Under the pieces are notes generated by a model, which did no database searches, had not been told where the DNA came from, and saw nothing but the letters and a program-made list of their open reading frames with translations. A stretch of DNA of 42,635 nt from the NCBI GenBank assembly GCA_002104985.1, contig MCGO01000278.1:1-42635 (forward strand). Reading direction: 5' to 3'. The position numbers and the translations under genes are program-made. Origin of the DNA: Rhizoclosmatium globosum. Its lineage: Eukaryota > Chytridiomycota > Chytridiomycetes > Chytridiales > Chytriomycetaceae. Below are positions 30,672-41,010 of the stretch, in pieces (position 1 is the first letter of the stretch; every line of letters begins with the position of its first letter).

Positions 30672-32154
30672 ATGAGGATAATATTCCTGTTCCTTCTTCT
30701 CTTGGCAAATACGATCATGGCTTACGTGCCTCCTCTTCCCCTTGATCGCTTCTCCTGTCCTTCCTCTGTGCCCTTCAATAATCAGACTGGTCAGTTCATT
30801 CTTTCTGGCTGACAACTCCTTCAAACACACAAACCAACCATCCATCCACCTACAACTCAAATACAGCTCAAAACTATGTTGTTTCAAATCTACCAAATGA
30901 AACGGAATCTCTCCTTTCCTCATTGAGAGGCCAATATGCTGGCTTTATGCCTACCGTAAGGAAGATTGCCATAAACACGCGTCGTAGGATTCAACTCCTC
31001 TTTATTTAGTCCAATGATTCCGATAATACTGCAAGCTTATTCTTTTGGTATGTGATCTCATTGACCTTATATAGAATTTCACTTTCTAATAACGTAAGCT
31101 TGAAGGTACTTCCCTTCACTGAACGAATCATCAACAAATCTTGTTATTTGGTTGAATGGAGGTCCAGGATGGTACCAATATTCTCATTAGCCAACATTCG
31201 AACTAATCCCAACCTACAGCTCTTCGTTATTTGGAAGTTTCGAAGAGAACGGTCCTCTCACCATGTCCGATCAAGGACAGCTGATAGCAAACTTGAATAG
31301 TTGGCACAATCAAGCCAACCTCTTATACCTTGAACAACCTCTTGGAACAGGATTCAGTTTCAACAACAACCCCGACATTGGGCCCTTCACAGAATACCAA
31401 GTCGCCTCCCAATTCCTCTCCTTCATCAACGGATTCTACGCCGTATTCCCAAACACACAATCCTGGGATCTCTACATCACCGGCGAAAGTTACGCAGGAA
31501 CTTACATCCCATACATGGCCACCGCCATAATATACTGCAACAAAACTCTCTTCGACGGTATAACCCCTCTCCCCCTGAAAGGAATCGGGATCGGAAACGG
31601 ATTCATGGACTACAACATCCAAACGGGTCTCCCCAGCATCCAAAACAAGTTTGCATACCTCTCCGCCACAAACCTCTTCGACTCACACCCACAAGACAAA
31701 AAATGGGTCTCTGAACTGCGCGATATGTGCCTTTCAACCCAAAACGCGTCGGAATATCACGCCTTGCCATATAAATGTGACCCATGGAGCATCGCAAACA
31801 CATGGATCCAAGACTCTCGCAACGACTTTTTCAACACCAGCACGTGTCTCGACTTGTACAACATTGAAAAGACAATCCCCTGTGGCGATTCCGACACATT
31901 CACAGCTCGAAACGGAGCCATCACGAATTACCTGAATGTAAGCAGAAGATTTCTGTTGCTGATCCGTCTTTTGATTTATGCCGTTCAATTTTATAGACGT
32001 TATCAGTGCGACAAGCACTCCATGTAGACCCAACCGACCCAAATCTTCTCGCAGACCAACCCTTCCACGTGTGGGGACAATGTCAGGATACCACAATCAC
32101 ACTGAACCGCGATCAATCATACCCGTCAAGCGACAGTGTAAAAAACATATACTT

Positions 32155-32189
<35 letters not shown>

Positions 32190-32747
32190 ACACACACACC
32201 CTGTTCACTCAACCCTCATCCTCCACCCATAGTTCATCCCAACGCTCATAACCGCCGGCCTAAAAGTCCTCATCTTCAACGGCGACAGAGACTTCATGAT
32301 CAACTACATTGGCGTTGAACAAGTCCTCGCGAACCTAACTTGGGGCGGAGAAACCGGGTTCACCACGCCGCGACGCGATTGGCTCGTGAATGCTGTGAAT
32401 GCGGGGGAGTATTGGTATGACCGTGGGTTGACGTATATCCGCGTGTGGGATGCAGGACATATGGTGTCTGCTGTAAGTTTTTTTTTTATTCTCCAAATAT
32501 TCGAGAATGATAATAACTGATTTTTTTTTTTTTGGTATATGAAAAGGATCAACCTATTTCCGGGTCGGCTGTCTTGAAAGAGTTGTTGGCGGAGACTCCG
32601 AGTTCCACAGTGTTTGTGGACAGCGCGTATGGGTGGCTTGCTTTGAATGGGCCACTTGAGAAATCTGTGGGGTTTCGTCGGAAACGAAGTATGATGGATT
32701 TTACGATGAGGGCGATGCATTTCCAAAATCAGAAAGTACATCGATGA
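30672..32747 (+). CDS. Secreted serine carboxypeptidase A (peptidase family S10)
   Basis: Eight exons: 30672-30789, 30867-30955, 31010-31047, 31106-31171, 31220-31937, 31997-32137, 32233-32472 and 32547-32747; 536 aa. A signal peptide (MRIIFLFLLLLANTIMA) directs it to the secretory pathway, and there is no C-terminal membrane segment. S10 motifs are all present: WLNGGPGCSSLFG (oxyanion region), GESYAGTY with the nucleophile Ser (about 194), NGDRDF with the catalytic Asp (about 407) and DAGHMVSADQP with the catalytic His (about 465). Such enzymes remove C-terminal residues at acid pH in the vacuole or outside the cell. Many N-glycosylation sequons fit a secreted protein. It lies head to head with TRS120 and upstream of a tandem paralogue. 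Intron 6 carries a C34 tract. Confidence 0.93.
32156..32199. repeat. C34 homopolymer followed by (AC)5 inside an intron
   Basis: Thirty-four consecutive C residues (32156-32189) precede ACACACACAC in the 95-nt intron 32138-32232 of carboxypeptidase A. It lies between the donor GTAAAA and a pyrimidine-rich acceptor (CCACCCATAG). The exact length is unreliable because homopolymers are error-prone. A C-run this long could form an i-motif (G-quadruplex on the other strand) and bind poly(C)-binding proteins. Confidence 0.9.
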
Positions 32748-32953
32748 AATCAGAAAATCTCAGTTGCATTTTTAAGACTATTAGAAAGTAATACGGGAAG
32801 AACGAGGAGTGTGTAGCTTCCAAGAAAAAAATAAAAGTAAATCTTGTAACAGTGCGCATTTGTTGTTTTGTGTGATTGACACGAAGATCTTGTACAATCG
32901 AAAGAGGAAAGGCTCTCGGCGTCTAACTCCCCAGAAAAAACAAAAGCGACTAA

Positions 32954-34882
32954 ATGTCTGCGATGTATCTCCTAGCTACATGGGTTATGGTCGTGGCTGT
33001 CTCCGCCCAAAGCGACAGATTCACTTGCACATCGACAGTCCCTCCCAACAAAATGACCAAAGACTCTTACAAAGTCACAAACCTTCCGAACGAGACGGAA
33101 TCTCTTACTTCAGCTCTCAATGGTCAATATGCGGGGTATATGCCAATAGTTACAGCGAGTCCAGGAGCTGTTGCAGGGGATGGGTTATTCTTTTGGTACG
33201 TCGGATTTGAGATTTCTAATGTTCTAATCGCCCAACTAACGCGCGTTGGAAAATAGGTATTTCCCATCTATGAACACTTCATCTACTGATTTCGTCGTCT
33301 GGTTCAACGGTGGACCAGGATGCTCGTCGCTCTTTGGAAGCTTCATTGAAAACGGCCCTGTTCGAGCACTCGCAAACGGAACGCTTGTAGTGAATCAAAA
33401 CAGCTGGCACAAGCAAGCCAACTTGGTTTACAGTTAATCGCGTTTCTTCTACCACCACCACAAAAAATGATTACTAATGAAAAATACCCAAACAGTCGAA
33501 CAACCATTAGGAACCGGATGGAGCGCCGTGCAGAACCAGAAATCAAGTCCAATGACGGAATATCAAGTCGGATCACAGATGGTCACGTTTTTAAACGGAT
33601 TTTATTCCGTGTTTCCAGAAGCGAAGCCGTGGAATTTGTATCTGACTGGAGAATCATACGCGGGAACGTATATCCCATATATAGCGACCGCGATCGAAAC
33701 GTGCAAGACGCTTGTCGACGGTACACCAGTTGAGTTTTTTCTTCAACACCATCACTTCAAAAGAAAAACAAACAAGCTTAAAAAAACTAATCTCAATAGA
33801 TAAACCTCAAAGGAATTGGAATCGGCGATGGAGTTCTCAACTTCAAAATCCAATTAACACTCTCAAGCGCAATCAACATGTTCGACTACCTCGTCCAAAC
33901 GAAATGGTTCACAAACGACACGTTTCGCGAACAGGTCGCGTCAATGGCGGAACAATGTCGCTCCGTGTCTTCAAACGCTGTGTTGGCTCAAATCCCGTTC
34001 GAATGCGATATGTTTGGAATGATTAATTCGTATGTAACCCCAAGACATAGCGATTACGGGGCTGGTAATACGTGTCTTGACATGTACAACGTGGATTATA
34101 TTGTTCCATGTGGGGATAGCGTGGATCATTACTTTGCAAGTGAAAATTTCTTGGGTGTGTATTTCAACGTAAGTGGATTTAAAACATTATGGATATTGGA
34201 AGAGTTTTTTTTGATGAAATGACCTGGTTATAGACTCCAGCGTTTAGATCTGCAGTGCACGTTGACCCTACACTTCAGCAATCAATCACGTCCTATACAT
34301 GGCAAGAATGTAACGACATCACCATCACGGATGCAGGAGACATGGCAAGCGGACCTAGCAGTCAAACCCTCATCCCAGATTTAATCACTGCAGGTGTGAA
34401 GTAGTGATTTTTAATGGTGATCGAGACTTTGTCATTAATTACGTCGGAGTCGAGGAGTGTTTGGGAAATCTCACGTTCGTACCATTCTATATTTCCCAAG
34501 TACGATTTTAACATGGTTTAACAGCTGGGCTGGGAACATGGGTTTTCAAAATGATAAGGTTCCGTGGATGGTTAACGGAGTTAATGCGGGCTATTTCTGG
34601 AATGAACGAGGCCTTACTTATATTCGAGTGTTTGATTCAGGACACATGGTTCCGGCTGATCAACCTGTATCTGGATCCGCTCTCTTGAAAACACTACTTT
34701 TACCACAAGCTTCTGCCACAATTTCAGTTGCCGGAGTAGGACCCATTGCTGCAAATGGTGCTGCTGGCATTATTGTAGCTTCCCCCAAAACAAATTCCAA
34801 AAATTCAGGAACTACAAGTGTAGTTATGCCTTTCCATTTTGGGCTTTTACTTGCTTTTCTCTCCGCTGTGATTATGTTTTAA
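32954..34882 (+). CDS. Serine carboxypeptidase B (family S10) with GPI-anchor-like C-terminus
   Basis: Six exons: 32954-33195, 33257-33432, 33496-33728, 33800-34168, 34234-34474 and 34525-34882; about 539 aa. Signal peptide MYLLATWVMVVAVSA. Catalytic motifs are WFNGGPGCSSLFG, GESYAGTY (Ser), FNGDRDFVINYVG (Asp) and DSGHMVPADQP (His). It is a tandem paralogue of carboxypeptidase A but lacks the two introns in the first 80 codons and has an extra one at LVY|IEQP. The C-terminus differs: a small/Ser/Thr-rich stretch and a final hydrophobic segment (FGLLLAFLSAVIMF) ending the protein, as in GPI-anchor signals, so it may be held at the cell surface. One base appears missing at 34401: the sequence gives GTG-AAG-TAG, where AAG-GTA-GTG-ATT would continue VKVVIFNGDRD. 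All sequence on both sides is intact, so a sequencing deletion is plausible. Confidence 0.88.
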
Positions 34883-34906
34883 TGTTTGTGGTATTTAGAA
34901 TCTCGA

Positions 34907-34912
34907 AATAAA
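34907..34912 (+). promoter_or_regulatory. Poly(A) signal of carboxypeptidase B
   Basis: AATAAA lies 25 nt after the TAA stop. The rest of the 34883-35155 interval is A-rich 3' flanking sequence shared with the convergent gene. I see nothing else in it. Confidence 0.5.
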
Positions 34913-35155
34913 ATAGAATGAAATTCAAAGACACATTATGAAAAACATGAGACACATTTCTTGCATGATAAGATAACAACCCAAATCAAAGAATAGAAAG
35001 AAAAAACAAACGATGGAGTTAAAAAGAAGAGAGTCAGTGCAACCGTGTGAAACCAAGAAACATCAAACAATCCAAAAGAAAAAAAGCCCCACAAAGTGTG
35101 CACAACGAATAATTAGAATCCATCCATTAAAAAACCCCCCAAAATAACGCCTTTC

Positions 35156-36542
35156 TCACTTGTCTTCGCCATTATTACCCTTTTTGCCAGCCGATTCACT
35201 CTTCCAAAACCCAACAAGCCCACTAATCCCACTCTTTCGTTCCTCCTCCGTCAACTCCTCCTGTCCTTCAACCTCTTTCTGGTGTTCACGTGCAAGCGCT
35301 TCGTTCCAAGTCCATCTAGCACCAGCCGCCGCGGCCGCCGCAACACCTGCGACGAACGAAGGGTCCCGTTTCGAGGAACTGGGACGGGTGCGTCTGATCC
35401 TGCAGTAGCAGATTGTTTGAGGGAGGAAGGGGTGATTGGTGGAGTTGCAGATGGTTTGAGGACGGATGTTCCTGCGTGGGAGTGTGGACGGTCGAGGACG
35501 TTCCAGCCGGAGAGGAGGCCGGAGCCTGACTTTTGAGGGCGTGGGCGGGGCGTGGGACTGGTGGTTCTGAGGAAGGGGTTGAGATTGTTGGTGGTGGGTT
35601 GTGATGGAGAGGGCAGCTGTTGGCATTGAGTTTGCACGTTGAGGGGTGGTTGATGATGGGGAAGATGGGGTTGTGAGTTGAGGGGAAGATTGTTTGCGAC
35701 GGGGAAGGAGATGAGTTGGGTACTGTGGTTTTGGGTACATAGAAGTTGCAGGAGTCGAGTCTTTGAGTGAGGAAGTTGATGATGGGGCGACTGGAGGGTA
35801 ACGGCGCAAGAGTTGGCCATTGCAGCAGCAGTATTCGAAGATTGAGAGCCTGGAGCAGCATCATCGGCACCGAAGGAGGAGGCAAGAGCGGCTGTTGACT
35901 GAGCCCGTCTCAGAGCAATGTCAGGCTTCTCAGGGAAGTCAAACGACTCATGGGTAGTTGGAGACAGAGTGGCAGGAGCATCCGTAAGCGTATCTGCAAT
36001 ACGAGTAGGACAGTATTCGTATTAGTGATTATGTAGTAGTTGAACATGGTTTAAACGAAACGCACCACTCTGAAGAGCGCCGTTGATTGCAAGTTCGTAT
36101 TCCTCCCTCCATCGCTGCAATTCGTTTGTCACTTTCCGCATTTCCATTCGCATGTGCAGCACTTCGATTGCACCTTCGCGGGTGAGTGGATCGGTTTCGA
36201 TTGGAGTGCGGTCGTAGTCGTCAACGCCGTGCGAGAAGCCGACATCGACCCAGCCCCAGCTTTTGCGTGGGTGATGTAGTTAGTAGGTACATTGGATTCA
36301 TGGTTGAATTGGGAGGAGTAGTGGCTGTAGGGCATTGGTTGGTTTGGCAGTGTATAGCACAGACTGGCAGGAACAGGAGAGGGTGTTGCTACTCACAAGT
36401 TCACCTTCTTCACCTTGGCTACTTCATCCTTCGAAAGCACTGAATCGACAGCTTCCTTGGACGGCCGTGGTGGCAGTGACCCGGAGTCGCTTGACGGTGG
36501 TGGTGTTGGAACCGGAGTTGGGATCTCGCTTTCAACAGTCAT
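35156..36542 (-). CDS. Unrecognised protein with disordered middle and short coiled coil
   Basis: Start at 36542 (MTVESEIPTPVPTPPPSS). Exons 36542-36397, 36259-36066 and 35993-35156; introns 137 and 72 nt; about 392 aa. Exon 2 encodes a conserved-looking segment (FWGWVDVGFSHGVDDYD) and a helix with coiled-coil spacing (MRMEMRKVTNELQRWREEYE). The middle is rich in P, S, T, Q and N. The C-terminus has an Ala-rich stretch and RWTWNEALAREHQKEVEGQ, ending in a Lys/Glu/Asn tail. The middle and C-terminal parts are in different frames. One missing base at about 35381-35387 (GGGACGGG on the plus strand) would join PVPVP to SSSKRDPSFVAG. I do not know the family; the composition suggests an adaptor or a cytoskeleton-associated protein. 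Confidence 0.6.
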
Positions 36543-37049
36543 TCAAGCTTGCCAGCGATTGAGAAGGTTGTCTGAAGGTGAGTGGGTGGGTGGTTGTGGG
36601 TGGCGGGTTTGGATTCCTGCCACTTTTGTGTTTCAGGTTCGTATCAACATCGTTCCAAACAGTGTGTTTCATCAGCTTCTTCTCGTTATCCGCGAGTATT
36701 ACTGCTTATAAAGCATATATATCAGTAGCTGAATTGTTTCGAAAATCCTTATTGTGTATTTGTCATCATTTCGGTTCAATGTCACAAAAAATAAGAAGAG
36801 TTGCTTTATTCCCTCAGAGAATGAAAGGATGAGATTAACTAAATTTAATTTATGCTTTTCGTATCGGACTCGGACTTTGGATGCTTTGCATCCAACAGAT
36901 AGGTTTCCAAATTTGCACATTCAAAACTTAAATCGCCAGAATAACAAAGCCTTCTGGCGATCTTAATTTTTGCCAGTGCTGTCATTGCAGGGGCAGCAGT
37001 GAACGATCCGATCACTCCAGTAATATCGTTAACCAAGGTTTCAATGCAG
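36543..37049. other. Intergenic interval, nothing recognised
   Basis: The interval contains the upstream side of the 35156-36542 gene and AT-rich sequence. Open frames (36578-36832, 36754-36966) show no family features. Start sites of the broken propeller gene may lie at its right end. Confidence 0.5.
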
Positions 37050-38380
37050 CCGTGACAAAGGACCCGACTGGTCGACCAAACATTTTTCAAACAACTACAA
37101 CCACTGAAGCGACCTTAATGGTACTTACCCAAGCAACAAGGGCTCCACCTGCCGCAACTCTGTTGTCAACCCTTGCTACGAATATAGCGATGCAACTCAT
37201 GTACTACCTTTGGGTTTTATTGGGGGTTGGAAAACATTACTGCCAGAGTCTTTTATTCCAATACTCCATTAGGTCTTAAGGTATCGTTTTCCCTTATCAA
37301 TTCAGTCAATACTGGTAGCATGAGTTCCATCTGGTTTGTCGCGTCTATCCAACAAAGCCCAAGCCCCTTCGTTCATGTGAACGTATTTTCAAGCCAGATA
37401 CCTATTGCAGCATTTGACATTGAGTACATCCAATGTTCCATTCACCATTATCATTGTAACTGCAGCCAAAGACGTTCCGCATCCCGTTGTATTCAAATAC
37501 GACAACTACTACCTCTTGCACATCGTCTTCCTCAACACTTTTCACACATCTTCCAGATCTTCAACCTCCTTCACGAGCTCCTCCACCAGCTCCTCAACTA
37601 ACTCTTCCACCAGCTCGACAACAAGCTCAACAACAAGCACAACCACTCAATCACCAAGACTCCCAAGTCCCACACCATCCGAGTCCCGCGAAATGGGATT
37701 CATCGGAATCGCGCCTGACACAACACTCGAAATGGATTGGGTCTTGTTGACCAATGACGTAGCTGTTTTTTATGTTGAGTGGATCTTGGACTTAACAAAT
37801 TCAAAGGCCAAGGTGCTTGATATTCTCCAAACCACAAACTTCGATACCAGTATTGTCGGTATGGACAACCGCCTATACTCGTGTCCAACACTTTCAACTG
37901 ATGCCTAGTTGTGCAAATTGCTGGCTGATTCAGCTGATGTAAAATCAAGAGTATTGGGTATCTTCCTGGCACCAACTTGGCTCCTAAGGATATTTACCTC
38001 GGTGTTGGATTGAATAACCAGTTGTACACTCGAGAATATCTTTCTGCGGCCTGGGCTCTTGTTCCAAACTTGGGATCTGTCGTCGATATTACTTGACCAA
38101 TAGGGTGATTCTCGGAACAGCTCCTGATGGACACCTGTACACCAAGAAAACGTTGGACTCTTCATTGGAATGGGTTCCAAACTCTTCTTGTGTTTCAGGC
38201 ACAGCTCAATTTGATCTTGGCGGACCTGTAGGTGGCGATAATGGTGGTCCAATTTATGGAGTCGGAAGCGATAACGCGATTTACCAGAAGCCAAAGGAGG
38301 ACTTGACTGCGAATTGGGTGTTGATTCCCAACTCCAACGCGGTTTTTAACGTTGCAGTAGGGTATCTCACGGAATGAAAG
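37050..38380 (+). pseudogene. Decayed tectonin-like beta-propeller (secreted lectin-like) gene
   Basis: Fragments in several frames carry a repeating unit of the form G-x-G-x-[DN]-N-x-[IL]-Y-x-[KR] ... W-x-[LV]-[VI]-P-N-S-x2-V. Examples are IVGMDNRLYSC (about 37855), LGVGLNNQLYTREYLSAAWA and ALVPNLGSVVDIT (about 38000-38095), ILGTAPDGHLYTKKTLDSSL, and YGVGSDNAIYQKPKEDL with NWVLIPNSNAVFNVAVG (about 38105-38375). These resemble tectonin or tachylectin-type propeller repeats, which bind carbohydrates. A Ser/Thr-rich linker (37560-37650) separates them from an upstream part. Stops at about 37906 and 38094 and several frame changes cannot be removed by introns of the usual type. A few of the breaks may be sequence errors, but their number favours a true pseudogene. 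The left limit is uncertain. Confidence 0.6.
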
Positions 38381-38978
38381 AAAGCTGCCAGAGTTTTTAC
38401 ACAGAGCTCATTTATATCTTTTCAATTAAAGCTCTATTATATCCAATTTGACAACGTTTTTGAGCATTTCGTGAAGTTCCTGTTACCCCATATTTGTAAA
38501 TGTCATGCCTTTCCTTGACGGAAGCTGTTCTTGCCGTAGGTTACGCCACAACTTAGCTAACAAAAACAGCACAATCACAGATGCACAGCCACCTTTCCAA
38601 GAATTTTTTGGTGACGCCACCAAAGTCCATAAATTTTTAATAGCCACTACTTATCACAGCAACATCGCTACTTTCTCCCACAATTTCCGCATGCGAATTT
38701 AGTTTACTATCCGGATCTTAAGTTTAATGTTCAAACCTCAATTTTCCCTTATCATGAAGTGAGGGGCCCCTTAACCAAATTTTTTTTGAGCATCAGCGCC
38801 GCGACAATTCAACACAACCAAAAGCGCCTCCCAAGAGAGACCAAGAGACACTTTCAGCGCTGGCAGTCACTTGATATACCAACTAGCATCAAACATTGTC
38901 ACATTGACACTCGTAGGCAAGTGAATTCACAGTATGTTTACCCAATTTAACCACTAAGCATCTATACAGCAGACCAAG
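38381..38978. other. Intergenic interval, nothing recognised
   Basis: The interval is AT-rich, with an ATTAAA at 38426-38431 that may end the broken propeller transcript. The rest is the promoter side of the following gene. The small frames (38505-38702, 38759-38950) look random. Confidence 0.45.
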
Positions 38979-40606
38979 ATGAATCCATATAACCTCCTCA
39001 AAGCAAAGTCAAAGCTGAAAAGCGTAACCCTCTCCTCTGCAAGCATCAAGAAACAGGTCTTGGCAGTCATAGGAACACTTGGGATAGTCCTTGTGATCCT
39101 GATGTTGCACTTCCATGAGATCAAGGTGTGGGTCGATGAAATCGGAGTCTCATTGAACCGATGCGATGATACACATCGTTATGAAGGTGTGTGATCCATC
39201 ATTTAGATATTAAGTATTGATTGGTCCCATTCATAGGGTTCTCCTCAATCAAGGGTGGACAAATCTGGCGCTTGTCGATTTACTAGCCTTCACAAGAATA
39301 CCACGCATGCTTCACCTCGAGTTTTGTATTACAATACACATGCGGGAACACGGGAAAACATGAAAGGCGTGATGCAGAGTTTGGGGATGCACTTGGACGA
39401 GTTCAACTCAGATATTGTTGCGCATGTTGGAAACACTGGTCGTCGATCTAGACAGTTAATCCGTGAAGGTCATGCCGCCTGGGTTTGTCGAAATTATGAC
39501 GTTGTAATAACCACGTTCGCCATTCTGCCTCAGATATGTTTTTTCGGATTATTGTCCCATGCTAATGCGTTGAAGTCATAAATGACGCATCTCAGCTCCT
39601 GTGGAATGAATTAAGGATTGGATCAAATCTCCGTCAATATCCCATCTCCACTCCATTGTTGACCCCACTCAAACAACAGGTTATAATTGCCGATACTATT
39701 CCTCATGGTCGTCAGCTTTTTGAATCTTGGCTTCATCCAGATCCTCGGAAACATTGTGGCTCAAAAATCATTTTGGAGATGACCAACCGATTTGATTGGG
39801 ATGTGACGGATAAATTCACATACTACGCGAATTTGCGAAAGATAATCGCAACAACACATAATCGACTGTACTTTGTCTCAAACAACAATGCAGAATTCGC
39901 ATGGTTGCAAGATAAATTGGGAATCAAAGTATCTGGCTTGAAGCACATTCTTCGACCCTTAGGCCTAAGCAAGAGTTACGAATATCCTTCTTTCTTGGTA
40001 CGTCGTTTGTTGCATGGCTTCTTTCGCTAATGAAGTTAATAGCCGGCACCATCAAAATCGGCACTCCTCTCCAAATCCGAATACTTTCCGCACCTCTACA
40101 AGACTATGGAAAAAGACTATAATCTCTCCTTGACACTCATTCCAGAACATGAACGGAAATACGGTGGTCCCGCCACTCTATTGCAATTCAAAGGCTTCCT
40201 CGAGTTCCCATACCAATATTCTGTGATGAAGTTTTACGAAAATATTGCCTATGGCGTTCCTCAGTACATTCCCTCGTCAAGGCTGCTAAAGCAAATACTG
40301 AATGGTGGTAAACGAGCCTGCTCCCACTGTGCGCGAGTTGAAGCATTGGAGGGATTTGTTGGTCGTTTTGATATACCTGTGAGAACCCTTGACAGATGGA
40401 GTGGCTTCATGGACTTTTACGACCCGTTGTTTGAACCCTTTGTGTACTACTTTGACAGTTTTAAAGAGTTGGAAAGAATTGATGGGATGTCTTGGCTAGA
40501 TGCAGACTGGAAGCGTGTGAGGGAAAAGGGCCCCCAATTTTATCATTCATATCGAAAGGAAATTTTAGACGGTTGGCGGAACGTTTTCGGAGAAGTTTTG
40601 GGCTAG
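38979..40606 (+). CDS. Type II membrane protein resembling a glycosyltransferase
   Basis: Exons 38979-39188, 39237-39537, 39576-39997 and 40043-40606, with introns of 48, 38 and 45 nt; 498 aa. A short basic cytoplasmic N-terminus (SIKKQ) precedes one transmembrane helix (VLAVIGTLGIVLVILML, about residues 27-44), with the rest lumenal, the layout of Golgi enzymes. The lumenal part has alternating strands and helices: RVLYYNTHAGTRENM, VVITTFAILPQ, QVIIADTIPHGRQLFESW, LYFVSNNNAEFAWLQ and a late FYENIAYGVPQYIPSS that recalls the donor-binding region of GT-B enzymes. A CSHC element near residue 405 could be a disulphide or a metal site. I cannot name the GT family, and the assignment rests on layout. 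Intron 2 is only 38 nt with a weak donor (GTTTTTT) but a good branch point (GCTAATG). Confidence 0.6.
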
Positions 40607-41010
40607 AAAGGCAACGTTTTGAATGTACATACAGCATTGTGATATATTCGACTAAAATAAAGTAGCTAAATTTGGATTCTCTTCATGCCATTCTAACACT
40701 TTTTGGAATAGCTTCAGTCTTTACTATATATTTACGGACGCTTATCATGTTGTGTCCTTATAGTTGTGCAGTTCATGATGGATATTAAATAATAAAGGTT
40801 TAAAAAGGGGCATTTTCACTTATTCTTATAAATAAATAAAACAAAAAATAATACATCCTTACTGTAATATAACAAAAAAGGCGAAAGATATGATTCATTC
40901 TGCAAAAAGCCACAAAAACAATATCCAACCGAAAGTACTATAGAACCCCATAAAACAAAAAACCAAACTCCTTCAACGTATCCCACACAGAAAATAAAGG
41001 ATATTTAGGC
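40607..41010. promoter_or_regulatory. Convergent 3' region with poly(A) signal at 40656
   Basis: AATAAA at 40656-40661 lies about 50 nt after the stop of the membrane glycosyltransferase-like gene. The remaining 350 nt are A/T-rich 3' flank, with further ATAAA-like words that may serve the convergent NIPA gene. No coding signal is seen. Confidence 0.5.

Noticed and set aside
30297..30923. 209-codon minus-strand frame as the TRS120 N-terminus
   Set aside because: The frame runs through introns and into the neighbouring gene's promoter. The spliced frame starting at 30586 (IRILVVPVSP) matches the Trs120 N-terminus.
32006..32251. Proline/histidine-rich frames across the C34 tract
   Set aside because: They arise only by translating the homopolymer. 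Splicing around 32138-32232 restores the S10 peptidase sequence.
35156..35809. Use of the 35156-35809 frame alone for the whole third exon of the unrecognised gene
   Set aside because: It is not in phase with exons 1-2. Entering from exon 2 in the other frame and shifting once near 35385 needs only one change.
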